Shown piece after piece: positions 42,981 to 50,514 of a DNA stretch of 64,000 bases. A program made the translations under genes and the position numbers. The DNA comes from a virus, in the IMG/VR virus record IMGVR_UViG_3300019093_001485, positions 1-64,000 of that record. The stretch is one strand, 5' to 3'. How positions within the stretch are numbered: position 1 is the first letter of the stretch; each line of letters starts with the position of its first letter. The notes under the pieces are model-generated. The model saw only the letters and a list, made by a program, of their open reading frames with translations, had not been told where the DNA came from and did not search any database.

Positions 42981-43229
42981 TTAGGAGTCACATTGGGATT
43001 CCTCCTGGAGTTCCGGCCAGAATTCGAGCCAATCATTAGGGCGCAATACTTTGAGAGATATGCCAAACCTATCGGTCACTTTTTTACAATGGCGCGCAGC
43101 AAGTGGCTTTCCACTTATATAAAGTTGATTTATATAGGCAGGAGAAACGCCGAGGAAGGAAGCTAAAGCTTTTTGACTTCCAGCCTTTGCGCTTGCCAGT
43201 TGGATTGGATTTAAGTTCTGTTCGCACAT
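42981..43229 (-). CDS. Cro-like/YdaS-type repressor
   Basis: An 82-residue protein with an HTH (AKAGSQKALASFLGVSPAYI followed by NQLYISGKPLAARHC) of the Cro/YdaS type. It diverges from the CI-like repressor and starts the leftward early operon. The ATG at 43229 lies exactly where a transcript from the promoter at 43236-43264 would begin, so the mRNA appears to be leaderless. No Shine-Dalgarno is present. Longer starts would run into the operators. Confidence 0.8.
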   Translation of the reverse strand: MCEQNLNPIQLASAKAGSQKALASFLGVSPAYINQLYISGKPLAARHCKKVTDRFGISLKVLRPNDWLEFWPELQEESQCDS

Positions 43230-43235
43230 GGCGTC

Positions 43236-43264
43236 AATATAAAGCAGTGCTTTATCAAAATCAA
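43236..43264 (-). promoter_or_regulatory. Leftward early promoter (PL/PR-like)
   Basis: On the minus strand TTGATT (43259-43264), exactly 17 bases, then TATATT (43236-43241). The expected start site is the A of the Cro ATG at 43229. The spacer holds the operator at 43239-43255, so a bound repressor would block this promoter. Confidence 0.75.
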
Positions 43265-43274
43265 GCATTGATTT
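43239..43274. promoter_or_regulatory. Operators between Cro and CI
   Basis: Two perfect palindromes: ATAAAGC-AGT-GCTTTAT at 43239-43255 and AAATCAA-GCA-TTGATTT at 43258-43274. The first has the same arms as the operators at 50.2 kb. They lie between the divergent cro- and cI-like genes, the expected site of the genetic switch. Confidence 0.8.
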
Positions 43275-43303
43275 ATCTGACGGCAACGAATCACAATTAC
43301 TTT

Positions 43304-43792
43304 ATGAAAATCGACCCAAATAAAGAAAATCAGGATCGCGCCGCTTTAATCAAAGAGGCTATTGCTGCTTCTGGAAAAAAGAAGTCTGCGATCGCTTTAG
43401 AGCTTGATATCAAGCCCCAGGCGATTACTGGCTGGGAAACTACTGGGCGCATCCATCGAACTATGTTGCGAAAACTGGGGCTTGTACTGGGGAAAAATCT
43501 TTGTGGAGAGGAATCTACAATTGAGGACCTGGACGAAGACACCAAGCAAGTAGTTAAACTGATGGAGATGACAGACAATGAGGGGCGTGTCCGCGCACGT
43601 ATAGCCGTAACGGACATCCTCAATCAGTACAAATTCAACAAGCGACTTTCAGAATCGTCTGAGCCAAACATTGAGGAAGCTATTAACAGCATCAAAGACC
43701 CTCAGAAACGCGCAGTGCTTAAGGCTGCACTTGATACCATAAGTTCTATGGAGCAAGATTCTGTTGCAAAACCATTAAAGAAAGCCAGTTAA
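43304..43792 (+). CDS. CI-like repressor without peptidase domain
   Basis: A 162-residue protein starting MKIDPNKENQDRAALIKEAI. The N-terminal HTH (GK-KKSAIALELDIKPQAITGW) recognises the operator; the rest is a short helical oligomerisation region. There is no S24 peptidase Ser/Lys pair, so RecA-stimulated self-cleavage is not expected and induction must act another way. A -10-like CACAAT (43292-43297) places the start site at or next to the ATG, so it may be leaderless. The longer frame starting at 43103 overlaps Cro and is not used. Confidence 0.8.
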   Translation: MKIDPNKENQDRAALIKEAIAASGKKKSAIALELDIKPQAITGWETTGRIHRTMLRKLGLVLGKNLCGEESTIEDLDEDTKQVVKLMEMTDNEGRVRARIAVTDILNQYKFNKRLSESSEPNIEEAINSIKDPQKRAVLKAALDTISSMEQDSVAKPLKKAS

Positions 43793-43803
43793 ACAGTCAT
43801 ATC

Positions 43804-43818
43804 AGCATTAATTATGCT
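43804..43818 (+). promoter_or_regulatory. Palindrome before the second repressor gene
   Basis: AGCAT-TAATT-ATGCT, five-base arms, 36 bases before the start of the HTH gene at 43854. Further TATGCA/TGCATA repeats follow. A likely autoregulatory site for that protein. Confidence 0.5.
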
Positions 43819-43853
43819 AATGTGAATAGCGCGTATGCAAGAATTTTGCAACT

Positions 43854-44231
43854 ATGCATAATTCGCGCATGGACATTTCAACTAGATTAGATATGGCGAT
43901 GGTTGCCGCTGGATTCCGCGATCAAAGCGATTTGGCGCGAGTCGCCGGAATCTCTCAATCCACAGCCAACAGAATTTTAAGTGGTCGGGCAAAGCAGCCC
44001 GACGCATTGAGTTTGTTCAGACTTGCGAGGGCTTGTAACGTGTCCGTTGAATGGCTTGTGTCTGGTGAGGAACCTGAAAAAATAAGTGTTTCCCTGGCTT
44101 ACATCAGCAGTAAAGAGGCTGAACTACTCACCATGTACCGTCAATGTAACGACGACGGCAAAAAAGTCATCTTTGCGGCCGCGGAGACCGCTTTACAGAT
44201 AGCCCCTGCGGGTGACTCGGAAACTGAATAA
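43854..44231 (+). CDS. XRE-family HTH regulator
   Basis: A 125-residue protein (or 120 from ATG 43869) with an XRE HTH: RDQSDLARVAGISQSTANRI, then a SGRAKQPDALSLFRLARACN linker and an acidic C terminus. No peptidase or ligand domain is visible. It could be a second repressor of the switch or the regulator of the following cassette. Its 3' end overlaps a convergent gene. Confidence 0.75.
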   Translation: MHNSRMDISTRLDMAMVAAGFRDQSDLARVAGISQSTANRILSGRAKQPDALSLFRLARACNVSVEWLVSGEEPEKISVSLAYISSKEAELLTMYRQCNDDGKKVIFAAAETALQIAPAGDSETE

Positions 44232-44400
44232 CATTCGACTTTTCCGAGAAGTCCTTTTCCAATTTCTCCATAAATCCCACTGCGAACCGGCGACCAGAAC
44301 TATTTAGCCGGTTAAACACGCACATCGCCGCTATCTGCTCTTCCGTCATCTCAACACTTTCGGTCTTTTGTAGTGCACCCAACTGTTGCTCCGAATCCAT
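44167..44400 (-). CDS. Small helical protein, convergent
   Basis: A 77-residue protein starting MDSEQQLGALQKTESVEMTE; AAGGG precedes the ATG. The 3' part overlaps the end of the HTH gene on the other strand. No family recognised. It may be regulated together with the two-component cassette, since its promoter would lie in the shared intergenic region. Confidence 0.5.
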   Translation of the reverse strand: MDSEQQLGALQKTESVEMTEEQIAAMCVFNRLNSSGRRFAVGFMEKLEKDFSEKSNVIQFPSHPQGLSVKRSPRPQR

Positions 44401-44503
44401 TAAGTTACCCTTCGCCTTAGTTGTTACAAACCAGCTTGCTCCGTTACAGAGGAAAAGATTATATTTCCAAAATTCCAATGTTTCATTTGAAACGCATTGT
44501 AGT

Positions 44504-44518
44504 ATCACTTTAAATGAT
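44504..44518 (+). promoter_or_regulatory. Repeat ATCAYTTTAARTGAT, upstream copy
   Basis: ATCACTTTAAATGAT, a 15-base near-palindrome, the first of two copies in the intergenic region before the response regulator gene. The second lies at 44643-44657. Confidence 0.6.
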
Positions 44519-44642
44519 TTTGCAATGTTTTTCATTTGAATAATTGAAGAAACTAATGGACATGATCCAAGGGAAATAAAGCTCTTTCGTTAAACTTCTC
44601 TTGTTGCAAATGAAATTATATCATTGTAAAATACCTAATTTA

Positions 44643-44657
44643 ATCATTTTAAGTGAT
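44643..44657 (+). promoter_or_regulatory. Repeat ATCAYTTTAARTGAT, start-proximal copy
   Basis: ATCATTTTAAGTGAT, five bases before the likely ATG of the response regulator. With the copy at 44504 it is a good candidate for autoregulation by the LuxR-type response regulator or by the HTH protein. Confidence 0.6.
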
Positions 44658-44661
44658 ATTC

Positions 44662-45309
44662 ATGTCCCTACCCGCGATTACCCTCGTTACGGCAGATGAT
44701 CAGCATATGTTGCTTGCGCTGTATCAGTACTATGCAGAAGAGCATGGCATGACTGTGATAGAGGAATGCAAAACTCCAGAGCAAGCAATTGAGTCATATT
44801 CAAAGCATCAGCCCCAGGTCATTTTGCTTGATATTCGATTTGGTACTGATATGTCTGGCTTTGATATTGCAAGAGAGATTCTGAAAAAACATCCAAATGC
44901 GAATATCGTTTTCATCAGTCAATATGACCAGGCATCGTATATAGGCGAAGCTTATCGCGTCGGGGCAAAGGCCTTTTTAACAAAGAATTGTGATGCAGAT
45001 ACTTTTAAAAAAGCCATTCAGGCTGCTAGCAAAGGCGAAAAATTCTTTATGCCTGAACTACTGGAAAAAGCTGTTCAACTGGTGACCAATCCGGAAATGA
45101 ACCCGAAGCTAGTTTTGCAAGAAAAGAATCTATTCGAAGTATTTATACTGCTTGCCGAAGGCCTGACGAACGAAGAGATTGCCGAAAAGCTTGGTGTGGA
45201 TAAACGTACCGTATCACTCAATCGACAAAAAATTCAAGACAGATTGAATATTAGTAGGCTGCAGGAATACACAAGAATGGCAATCGCCCATGGCCTGATG
45301 GAGCCTTGA
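44662..45309 (+). CDS. NarL/FixJ-family response regulator
   Basis: A 215-residue response regulator: receiver domain with acidic pair D12-D13, phospho-acceptor D57 in VILLDIRFG, S86 and K108 (FLTKN), then a LuxR-type HTH (AEGLTNEEIAEKLGVDKRTV). All key residues are present. The kinase gene follows 19 bases later and a degenerate GGDEF protein after it, forming one operon. It should bind DNA when phosphorylated. The operon is AT-richer than the phage genes and lies inside the immunity region. Confidence 0.9.
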   Translation: MSLPAITLVTADDQHMLLALYQYYAEEHGMTVIEECKTPEQAIESYSKHQPQVILLDIRFGTDMSGFDIAREILKKHPNANIVFISQYDQASYIGEAYRVGAKAFLTKNCDADTFKKAIQAASKGEKFFMPELLEKAVQLVTNPEMNPKLVLQEKNLFEVFILLAEGLTNEEIAEKLGVDKRTVSLNRQKIQDRLNISRLQEYTRMAIAHGLMEP

Positions 45310-45328
45310 GGCCCATTAAACATATTCA

Positions 45329-46786
45329 ATGATAGACCTACACAAGATAATTCCTCTTCGATGGTTTTTTCCATTGATTGCAGTGCTGCCGGTTTTTATC
45401 GTCGCCTGCCTGGCCGGCGTATTTCTTGATGTAAGTATTTCAAACCAGCTAGACAATCAGTTAGAAAATAATTTGCGCGGACTCGGTGAAAACATTTCAA
45501 ATTCTTCAGAATTTGCATTGCAGACCCAAAATACATCAGAACTCAAAAAAGTAATTTGTGCAAGCTTGTATCTATCAGCTGAAATCAATGAGATTGAGAT
45601 TTTAGATGACAGTTCTGTAAAGTTAGACGATTGCCGCCGGATGGTTAAAATTGAAGGTGACTCAATAGCAGTGACCCTTCCAATTCACCCACTAAACAGG
45701 GATCAAGTTAAATCTACGAGCAAAAATATTGTCATTGGATATGTACGAATAACCGCAGCAAAATCCGTCGTCGAAAATGAAAAACGACTGATCAGGTGGG
45801 TATTATTCCTGGTTCTGACTTTTGCTGTACTACTCACACTTTTATTCTCTTATTTTTTCACAAAAAAATTAGCTTTTGCAGTAATCGAGTTATCACAGGC
45901 GTCAAAAAGTATTACGGAAAAAAATTTCCAAATCGAATTTTCGAAAATGCTTGGTGGCGAAGTAGGTCAAATGCAAAAGTCATTTTTGGAAATGTCGAGG
46001 ACTATGTCCGACTTTACAAAACACCTGAACAATAATGTGGAAGCCAGAACCAAAGAACTTGATACCCAGAAAAATTTGCTAGAAAAAGCCTATACAGAAA
46101 ACAAAAGATTAATTCATCGCATCAACACTGCGATTGAGAATGAACGCAGATTGATTGCTCTTGATTTACACGATGTATTTAATACAGTCATCTTGCACAT
46201 CTTAGGGACTGCGCGCCAGACAAAGTCAATGCTGCATAAAGTCGCCCAACAGGTAGACGTTTCAGGCGCGCAGTCGAATTTAGTAGCCATTGAACACAAT
46301 GCCAATCACCTGTACGCCTTGTCTAAAGATTTGGTTTCGAATCTAAGACCGGAAGTGCTTGACGAGTTCGGCCTGGCAGAGGCCTTGCAGGATTTAGTAA
46401 CCAAACACGGGAATTCGCATGCCGATTGCCAATACTCTTTGAAACTCAATGGTCAAATTCCCCGGTTTGATTACGATTTCAATATTGCCATATTCAGGAT
46501 TGTTCAAGAATCACTATCGAATGTCGCCAAACATGCAAACGCGACCCAATGCAAGATCACTTTAACTGTTATTGATAAGATTAATCATTGTCGCATCGTA
46601 TTAAGCATTATTGACGACGGCAACGGATTTGATATGCGAAACCGTAAGCAAGGCTTTGGCCTGGACGGTATGCGTGAAAGAGCTGGAGGCATTGGCGGCA
46701 CCATCGAAGTTTCGGCTGCACCAGGTGCAAGTACTAATATCTTGCTTTGCGTAGACAAATATATTCAATCTAAAACAGAAATATAG
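45329..46786 (+). CDS. NarX/UhpB-type sensor histidine kinase
   Basis: A 485-residue membrane kinase: a membrane helix (12-33), a periplasmic sensor domain to about 155 with three cysteines, a second helix (156-178), a HAMP-like linker, coiled coil, then HisKA_3 with phospho-acceptor H281 in ALDLHDVFN, and an HATPase domain (RIVQESLSNVAKHAN, IIDDGNGFD, GFGLDGMRERA). It should phosphorylate the response regulator in answer to an envelope signal. The sensor domain is unassigned. Confidence 0.9.
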   Translation: MIDLHKIIPLRWFFPLIAVLPVFIVACLAGVFLDVSISNQLDNQLENNLRGLGENISNSSEFALQTQNTSELKKVICASLYLSAEINEIEILDDSSVKLDDCRRMVKIEGDSIAVTLPIHPLNRDQVKSTSKNIVIGYVRITAAKSVVENEKRLIRWVLFLVLTFAVLLTLLFSYFFTKKLAFAVIELSQASKSITEKNFQIEFSKMLGGEVGQMQKSFLEMSRTMSDFTKHLNNNVEARTKELDTQKNLLEKAYTENKRLIHRINTAIENERRLIALDLHDVFNTVILHILGTARQTKSMLHKVAQQVDVSGAQSNLVAIEHNANHLYALSKDLVSNLRPEVLDEFGLAEALQDLVTKHGNSHADCQYSLKLNGQIPRFDYDFNIAIFRIVQESLSNVAKHANATQCKITLTVIDKINHCRIVLSIIDDGNGFDMRNRKQGFGLDGMRERAGGIGGTIEVSAAPGASTNILLCVDKYIQSKTEI

Positions 46787-48541
46787 ATGAATAATATCTA
46801 TAAATATATATTCGCTACCATTGCGTTGATTGGACTCGTGAATCTAATTACGCCTTACGTTCTTGCATCTGAGCGGACGCAAGAAAATAGGGTCGACAGT
46901 CTTATACGCCAGCAGTCCTACAACTTCCGATTTAGCTTTGATAAAAGCGATTCAACACTGATTGAACTAAAAAAATTGGAGCCTTTTTTTACGAAAAAGC
47001 AAAAAGATCTTGTATATCTTATGCATGCAGCCGTCCTGGGCTTCCAAGGGAAACATACGGAACGTACGGCACTAGTGAATGGATATCTTACGCAAGTTAC
47101 CGATGCCGACATGAGAGCTAGATTTCTTGACCAACTAATAGGAGCATATTCGAACCTTGGCGAATATGAAAAAGCAATCTTATCAATGAACGAAGCCACA
47201 GCGCTACTACCAGCTTTAAGGACACGTGAGGGAATAAGCGCCACTTTACAGGGGGCAGTCAATCTACTGCGTACACTAAAAGAATATGACGAAGCTTTGG
47301 TTTATGCAAACAGGATGTTAGAGCTCAAACCAAATCCCGATCGCCCTTCAGAGCGGTGCTTGGGCATTTTGAATACCGTTGAACTGAATTACATACGTGG
47401 TGATGTACAACATGCAAGATCACTCATTCCCGAATCAGATGCAACTTGCAAGGTTGGCGGAAATAGACTCTACGTTCAAATTTTGCAAGCAATGTCTGTG
47501 ATAGACCTAATAAATTCTGGCAATTATCAAAAGGGTATAAATCAAGGCGTCCCTTTGGCAGCAGATTTCGAAAATCTTAATCATCGTAATGAGTATAGGA
47601 TGCGACTTGAAGAGGCTTTGGCAAAAGCTTTTATGTCTTCAAATGATCTAAAGTCGGCATCAAAATTCGGGTTACTAGCTTTTGATCATGCTAAAGAAGC
47701 AAAAGCAGTCGAGCAGGTTGAATCTGCAGCCGAGACCATGGCAAAAGTGCACGAGCGCCAGGGAGACAATCCAAACGCGTTAGCATTCTTAAAGATTGCG
47801 TTTGAGTATCGAAAAAAACGAACAGACGATGACCTTCTAAAAAACCTCGCTTACCAACGCGTTAAATTCAATTTGCGCGAAAAAGCGATGCAATTAAGTG
47901 CATTGGAGAATAAAAACCAAGTATTGCGCATTGAGCAGGAACTCGAAAAGAAAAACACACAAACAATATTCTGGGTTGCAGTTTTTTCCGCGACTGTGAT
48001 GATCATCCTGTTGGTAATGTTGATATTTTTCATAAAGCAAAGGAAGAAATATTTAAGGTTAGTGCAGATTGACCAACTAACAAATATTTTTGATCGGACA
48101 TTTTTTATATCCCGTGCCTCCGAGAAAATTGCAGGTCGTCTAGCACCTATCTCTATTGTTCTGCTAAATCTTGACCGATTCAGGAAAATCAACGCTGCGT
48201 ACGGTTTCTCCATGGGAGATCACATACTCGTTGAAGTATGTTCAAAAATTAAGACTCTATTAACAGTCGATGACCTTTTTGGAAGAATGCAGGGCGATGA
48301 ATTCGCAATATGCATGGTCGGTCCCACTGAAGAATTAGCCAGGCATTTAGCTGAGAAATGTCGCCTGGCCATTTTAGAATTGAATATAGATAAGTTGACG
48401 CCAGACCATAAACTGACTGCTAGCATCGGTGTGGCGACAATTGATACAAAAGGACTGACAAATTTCGAAGATACCCTCAATGCAGCGCGCGACTCCCTAC
48501 TTCTTTCAAAAAGTTTAGGCGGTAATTGCGTCAACGGTTAG
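46787..48541 (+). CDS. TPR-like sensor with degenerate GGDEF domain
   Basis: A 584-residue membrane protein: N-terminal signal anchor, a TPR-like helical periplasmic region (about 35-360), coiled coil, membrane helix (about 398-420) and a C-terminal GGDEF domain. In that domain the metal-binding D-x-D reads LLNLDRF (first D to N), the ND..GH site reads INAAYGF (D to A), and GGDEF reads QGDEF. Catalysis is therefore doubtful; it may bind GTP or c-di-GMP or act as a scaffold. ATG follows the kinase stop directly, so it is coupled. Confidence 0.85.
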   Translation: MNNIYKYIFATIALIGLVNLITPYVLASERTQENRVDSLIRQQSYNFRFSFDKSDSTLIELKKLEPFFTKKQKDLVYLMHAAVLGFQGKHTERTALVNGYLTQVTDADMRARFLDQLIGAYSNLGEYEKAILSMNEATALLPALRTREGISATLQGAVNLLRTLKEYDEALVYANRMLELKPNPDRPSERCLGILNTVELNYIRGDVQHARSLIPESDATCKVGGNRLYVQILQAMSVIDLINSGNYQKGINQGVPLAADFENLNHRNEYRMRLEEALAKAFMSSNDLKSASKFGLLAFDHAKEAKAVEQVESAAETMAKVHERQGDNPNALAFLKIAFEYRKKRTDDDLLKNLAYQRVKFNLREKAMQLSALENKNQVLRIEQELEKKNTQTIFWVAVFSATVMIILLVMLIFFIKQRKKYLRLVQIDQLTNIFDRTFFISRASEKIAGRLAPISIVLLNLDRFRKINAAYGFSMGDHILVEVCSKIKTLLTVDDLFGRMQGDEFAICMVGPTEELARHLAEKCRLAILELNIDKLTPDHKLTASIGVATIDTKGLTNFEDTLNAARDSLLLSKSLGGNCVNG

Positions 48542-48923
48542 CTGTCCGTAATATTTCATTGACACGTCTTGTCGTTGGACGGTCAATGGATCCGTTGTGA
48601 GCAGCCATAACCTCTTCCTGCTGTATCGGAGTTGCATAGTCAATCCGGAAATGTGCCCCAGAACTGCGTTCAAGTGCAAATTTTGTGAAGGTGAGAAGGA
48701 TCTCTGACGGAACGCAATTCCAAAGTGTGAAAACACCGCCCCCCATTTCGAAGAGAGAGTCCTGAGTTTTTTTGGCGCCAACAGTAGGAAACTTAACTTC
48801 ATGGCCCAGATCGCTCAAGACCTGTTCAATCGTTTCGTTTCCTGCATGTTTTACATAGAAACTAGTTCCGCAACTTTTTTCTAAAGCGAAGCGCATCCCA
48901 GCTTCCAACAAATCGTCCGGCAT
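48531..48923 (-). CDS. Hypothetical protein, probably frameshifted at its start
   Basis: A 130-residue frame from ATG 48923. The same frame is open further upstream (QAELYASQLESGQGEIYLWH before the ATG), and another frame begins at ATG 49048 (MGSSTTDIDQKTKLLNALF) just six bases after the small LigA-like gene. A one-base loss near 48983-48995 would explain the split; joined, the protein would be about 172 residues. No family is recognised. Its 3' end overlaps the convergent GGDEF gene by 11 bases. Confidence 0.6.
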   Translation of the reverse strand: MPDDLLEAGMRFALEKSCGTSFYVKHAGNETIEQVLSDLGHEVKFPTVGAKKTQDSLFEMGGGVFTLWNCVPSEILLTFTKFALERSSGAHFRIDYATPIQQEEVMAAHNGSIDRPTTRRVNEILRTANR

Positions 48924-49054
48924 GCCGTGCCAAAGATATATTTCTCCCTGCCCTGACTCGAGTTGGGATGCATACAGTTCAGCTTGTGTGCGAACAAGGC
49001 ATTTAGCAATTTAGTTTTTTGATCAATGTCAGTCGTAGAACTTCCCATATCAAT

Positions 49055-49270
49055 CTAATAGCCGACGACTAAAGTGTCCAATGAACCGTATTCAGCGTTA
49101 GGTATGCCAACGATATCAGCAACCACCTGTTTGTCGCCAGTGTGAATTGCAGCCTGTTCTGCAACAGTCAAACCATATTTTGTCATTGCAGCTTCTGGAT
49201 TTTCATTGTGAGCTTCACGAGCAACGGCATTTTTGTCCAGCAGATTCAAATATGCTAATAAGTTAGACAT
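49055..49270 (-). CDS. Small LigA-like domain protein
   Basis: A 71-residue protein. Residues 5-50 (LDKNAVAREAHNENPEAAMT then YGLTVAEQAAIHTGD) match the short all-helical LigA-type fold seen in dioxygenase alpha subunits and in some peptide-precursor leaders. The C-terminal tail (PNAEYGSLDTLVVGY) is different. No dioxygenase partner is nearby. A peptide-precursor or protein-binding role is possible but unproven. Confidence 0.6.
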   Translation of the reverse strand: MSNLLAYLNLLDKNAVAREAHNENPEAAMTKYGLTVAEQAAIHTGDKQVVADIVGIPNAEYGSLDTLVVGY

Positions 49271-49353
49271 TTCGCTTTACCTTTCCAATACATACTTTGG
49301 TTAAAAAAACATAATATTGCACAAGCATTTTATTATGATTTCTGCTATATGAC

Positions 49354-49479
49354 TTAGTTTTTCTTGACCTGATCAGGGCTCTTAAATTTGACACGTTCGC
49401 CTGGAGTGATTTTTGGATTCGACAGGTCCAAGATAGACGGCCTTGTTGCAACTATCAATAACAACAAGGCTGTTCTCAT
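49354..49479 (-). CDS. Very small protein with hydrophobic start, 41 residues
   Basis: MRTALLLLIVATRPSILDLS, then a basic tail KITPGERVKFKSPDQVKKN. ATG 49479 lies three bases past the stop of the preceding gene, so it is likely coupled. The hydrophobic start could be a membrane segment. A perfect nine-base-pair inverted repeat (GCCTTGTTG/CAACAAGGC, 49440-49470) lies within it. Confidence 0.5.
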   Translation of the reverse strand: MRTALLLLIVATRPSILDLSNPKITPGERVKFKSPDQVKKN

Positions 49480-49481
49480 TC

Positions 49482-49982
49482 TTACATCCCTAGCCCTGAA
49501 CCGCTGCCGCTGGGTTCAGGCTTTTGATCATTCTCGTCATGCCCGGCTTGCTGCATTCCCAATTCAATTACATCATCAAGCTCTTTTACAACTTGTTCGG
49601 CCTGCAGCTTGCTTAAGCATCTCGCCTGGAAAGTACCAGAGGCATCATAAACACCATATCCAGTTACGACGTACTTGCCATTTTTTATCGTCACATATTC
49701 AACAACTTTGTGCCCGTACCTCCCAACAAACCAGATAAAACCAATCAACTCACCTGATCTTTCCGGCTGCAGCTCCGCCACACCACCTATAAGGTCGCTG
49801 GCCCATTTAGCCGCTTGTTCTTTATCCTCAAATATTGCAACCAATCTGTATTCTTCGTTATCGTCAAGAGCCATGACCGCATATCCTACAAGCTCATTGC
49901 GATCACCTGTTGAATAGACTTTACAAATCAAGTACTTCCCAGAGTCGTCAACATATTCCAGCGTTCTAACATCATATTCCAT
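49482..49982 (-). CDS. Hypothetical protein
   Basis: A 166-residue acidic protein with a beta-rich repeated core (DDSGKYLICKVYSTGDRN, later ENGKYVVTGYGVYDASG) and a disordered Gly/Ser-rich tail. No family is recognised. It seems to begin a short minus-strand operon leading to the small LigA-like gene. Confidence 0.55.
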   Translation of the reverse strand: MEYDVRTLEYVDDSGKYLICKVYSTGDRNELVGYAVMALDDNEEYRLVAIFEDKEQAAKWASDLIGGVAELQPERSGELIGFIWFVGRYGHKVVEYVTIKNGKYVVTGYGVYDASGTFQARCLSKLQAEQVVKELDDVIELGMQQAGHDENDQKPEPSGSGSGLGM

Positions 49983-50222
49983 AGATTTAACCTCTCAGAA
50001 AACTTCATGTTTTCAACAATCACCCCAAAACCCTTGGCACCAGTAGCACTTAGGCCAGTTCATCTACTTTAGCTATTTCCCTGATTTTCATTTGCGACAA
50101 ATTACGCTCTGATTTTACGCCCCTTCCCTTTTTTAGCCTTCGCGATCGTGGCCTCAGCTTCGCTTTGATACGCACATGCTGCACTGCACAATCGAAAAGA
50201 TAAATAAAATTCAAAATTTAGA
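49983..50222. other. Intergenic stretch before the rightward operators
   Basis: About 240 bases, AT-rich near its right end. A minus-strand frame ending CAYQSEAEATIAKAKKGKGR could encode a short zinc-type tail but has no convincing start. Nothing else is recognisable. Confidence 0.4.
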
Positions 50223-50262
50223 TAAAGCACTGCTTTACTTTAATAAAGCTTTGCTTTATTAT
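50223..50262 (+). promoter_or_regulatory. Rightward early promoter with two operators
   Basis: TTTACT (50234-50239), 17 bases, TATTAT (50257-50262). The first operator TAAAGCA-C-TGCTTTA (50223-50237) touches the -35; the second, ATAAAGC-TTT-GCTTTAT with further paired bases outside (50241-50261), fills the spacer and -10. The arms match the operator at 43239, so the same repressor should control both early operons. Confidence 0.8.
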
Positions 50263-50298
50263 TCATACATCGCAGCAAACAATTAATCAGGAGCCGAG

Positions 50299-50514
50299 AT
50301 GATCACACAAACACCTTTCAACTTGCCAACAGGCCACTTTGCCCAACCAGCAGTTGCATCGAACGCCCTGGTCATCAACGGCCAAAACCTGATTGATGCT
50401 TTTGCTGATTGTGACATGGAACAGTGCGACAAGTTGGCCTCGTTGCTGGCAAGCGGTCGTCATGAGCAAGTAGGCCGAATGCTGGAAGCGATTTTCTACA
50501 AATGGGCCGAATGA
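50299..50514 (+). CDS. Small protein, first gene of the rightward early operon
   Basis: A 71-residue acidic protein starting MITQTPFNLPTGHFAQPAV, AGGAG five bases from the ATG. No domain is recognised. Its position right after the operators suggests an immediate-early role. Confidence 0.65.
   Translation: MITQTPFNLPTGHFAQPAVASNALVINGQNLIDAFADCDMEQCDKLASLLASGRHEQVGRMLEAIFYKWAE

Noticed and set aside
43103-43303. Longer start for the CI-like repressor (229 residues)
   Set aside because: The extra N terminus overlaps Cro and the operators on the opposite strand; HTH proteins of this type start at MKIDPNK.
50110-50200. Minus-strand frame with CSAAC and a basic tail
   Set aside because: No convincing start codon or ribosome site and it lies against the rightward operators; could be a gene remnant but unsupported.
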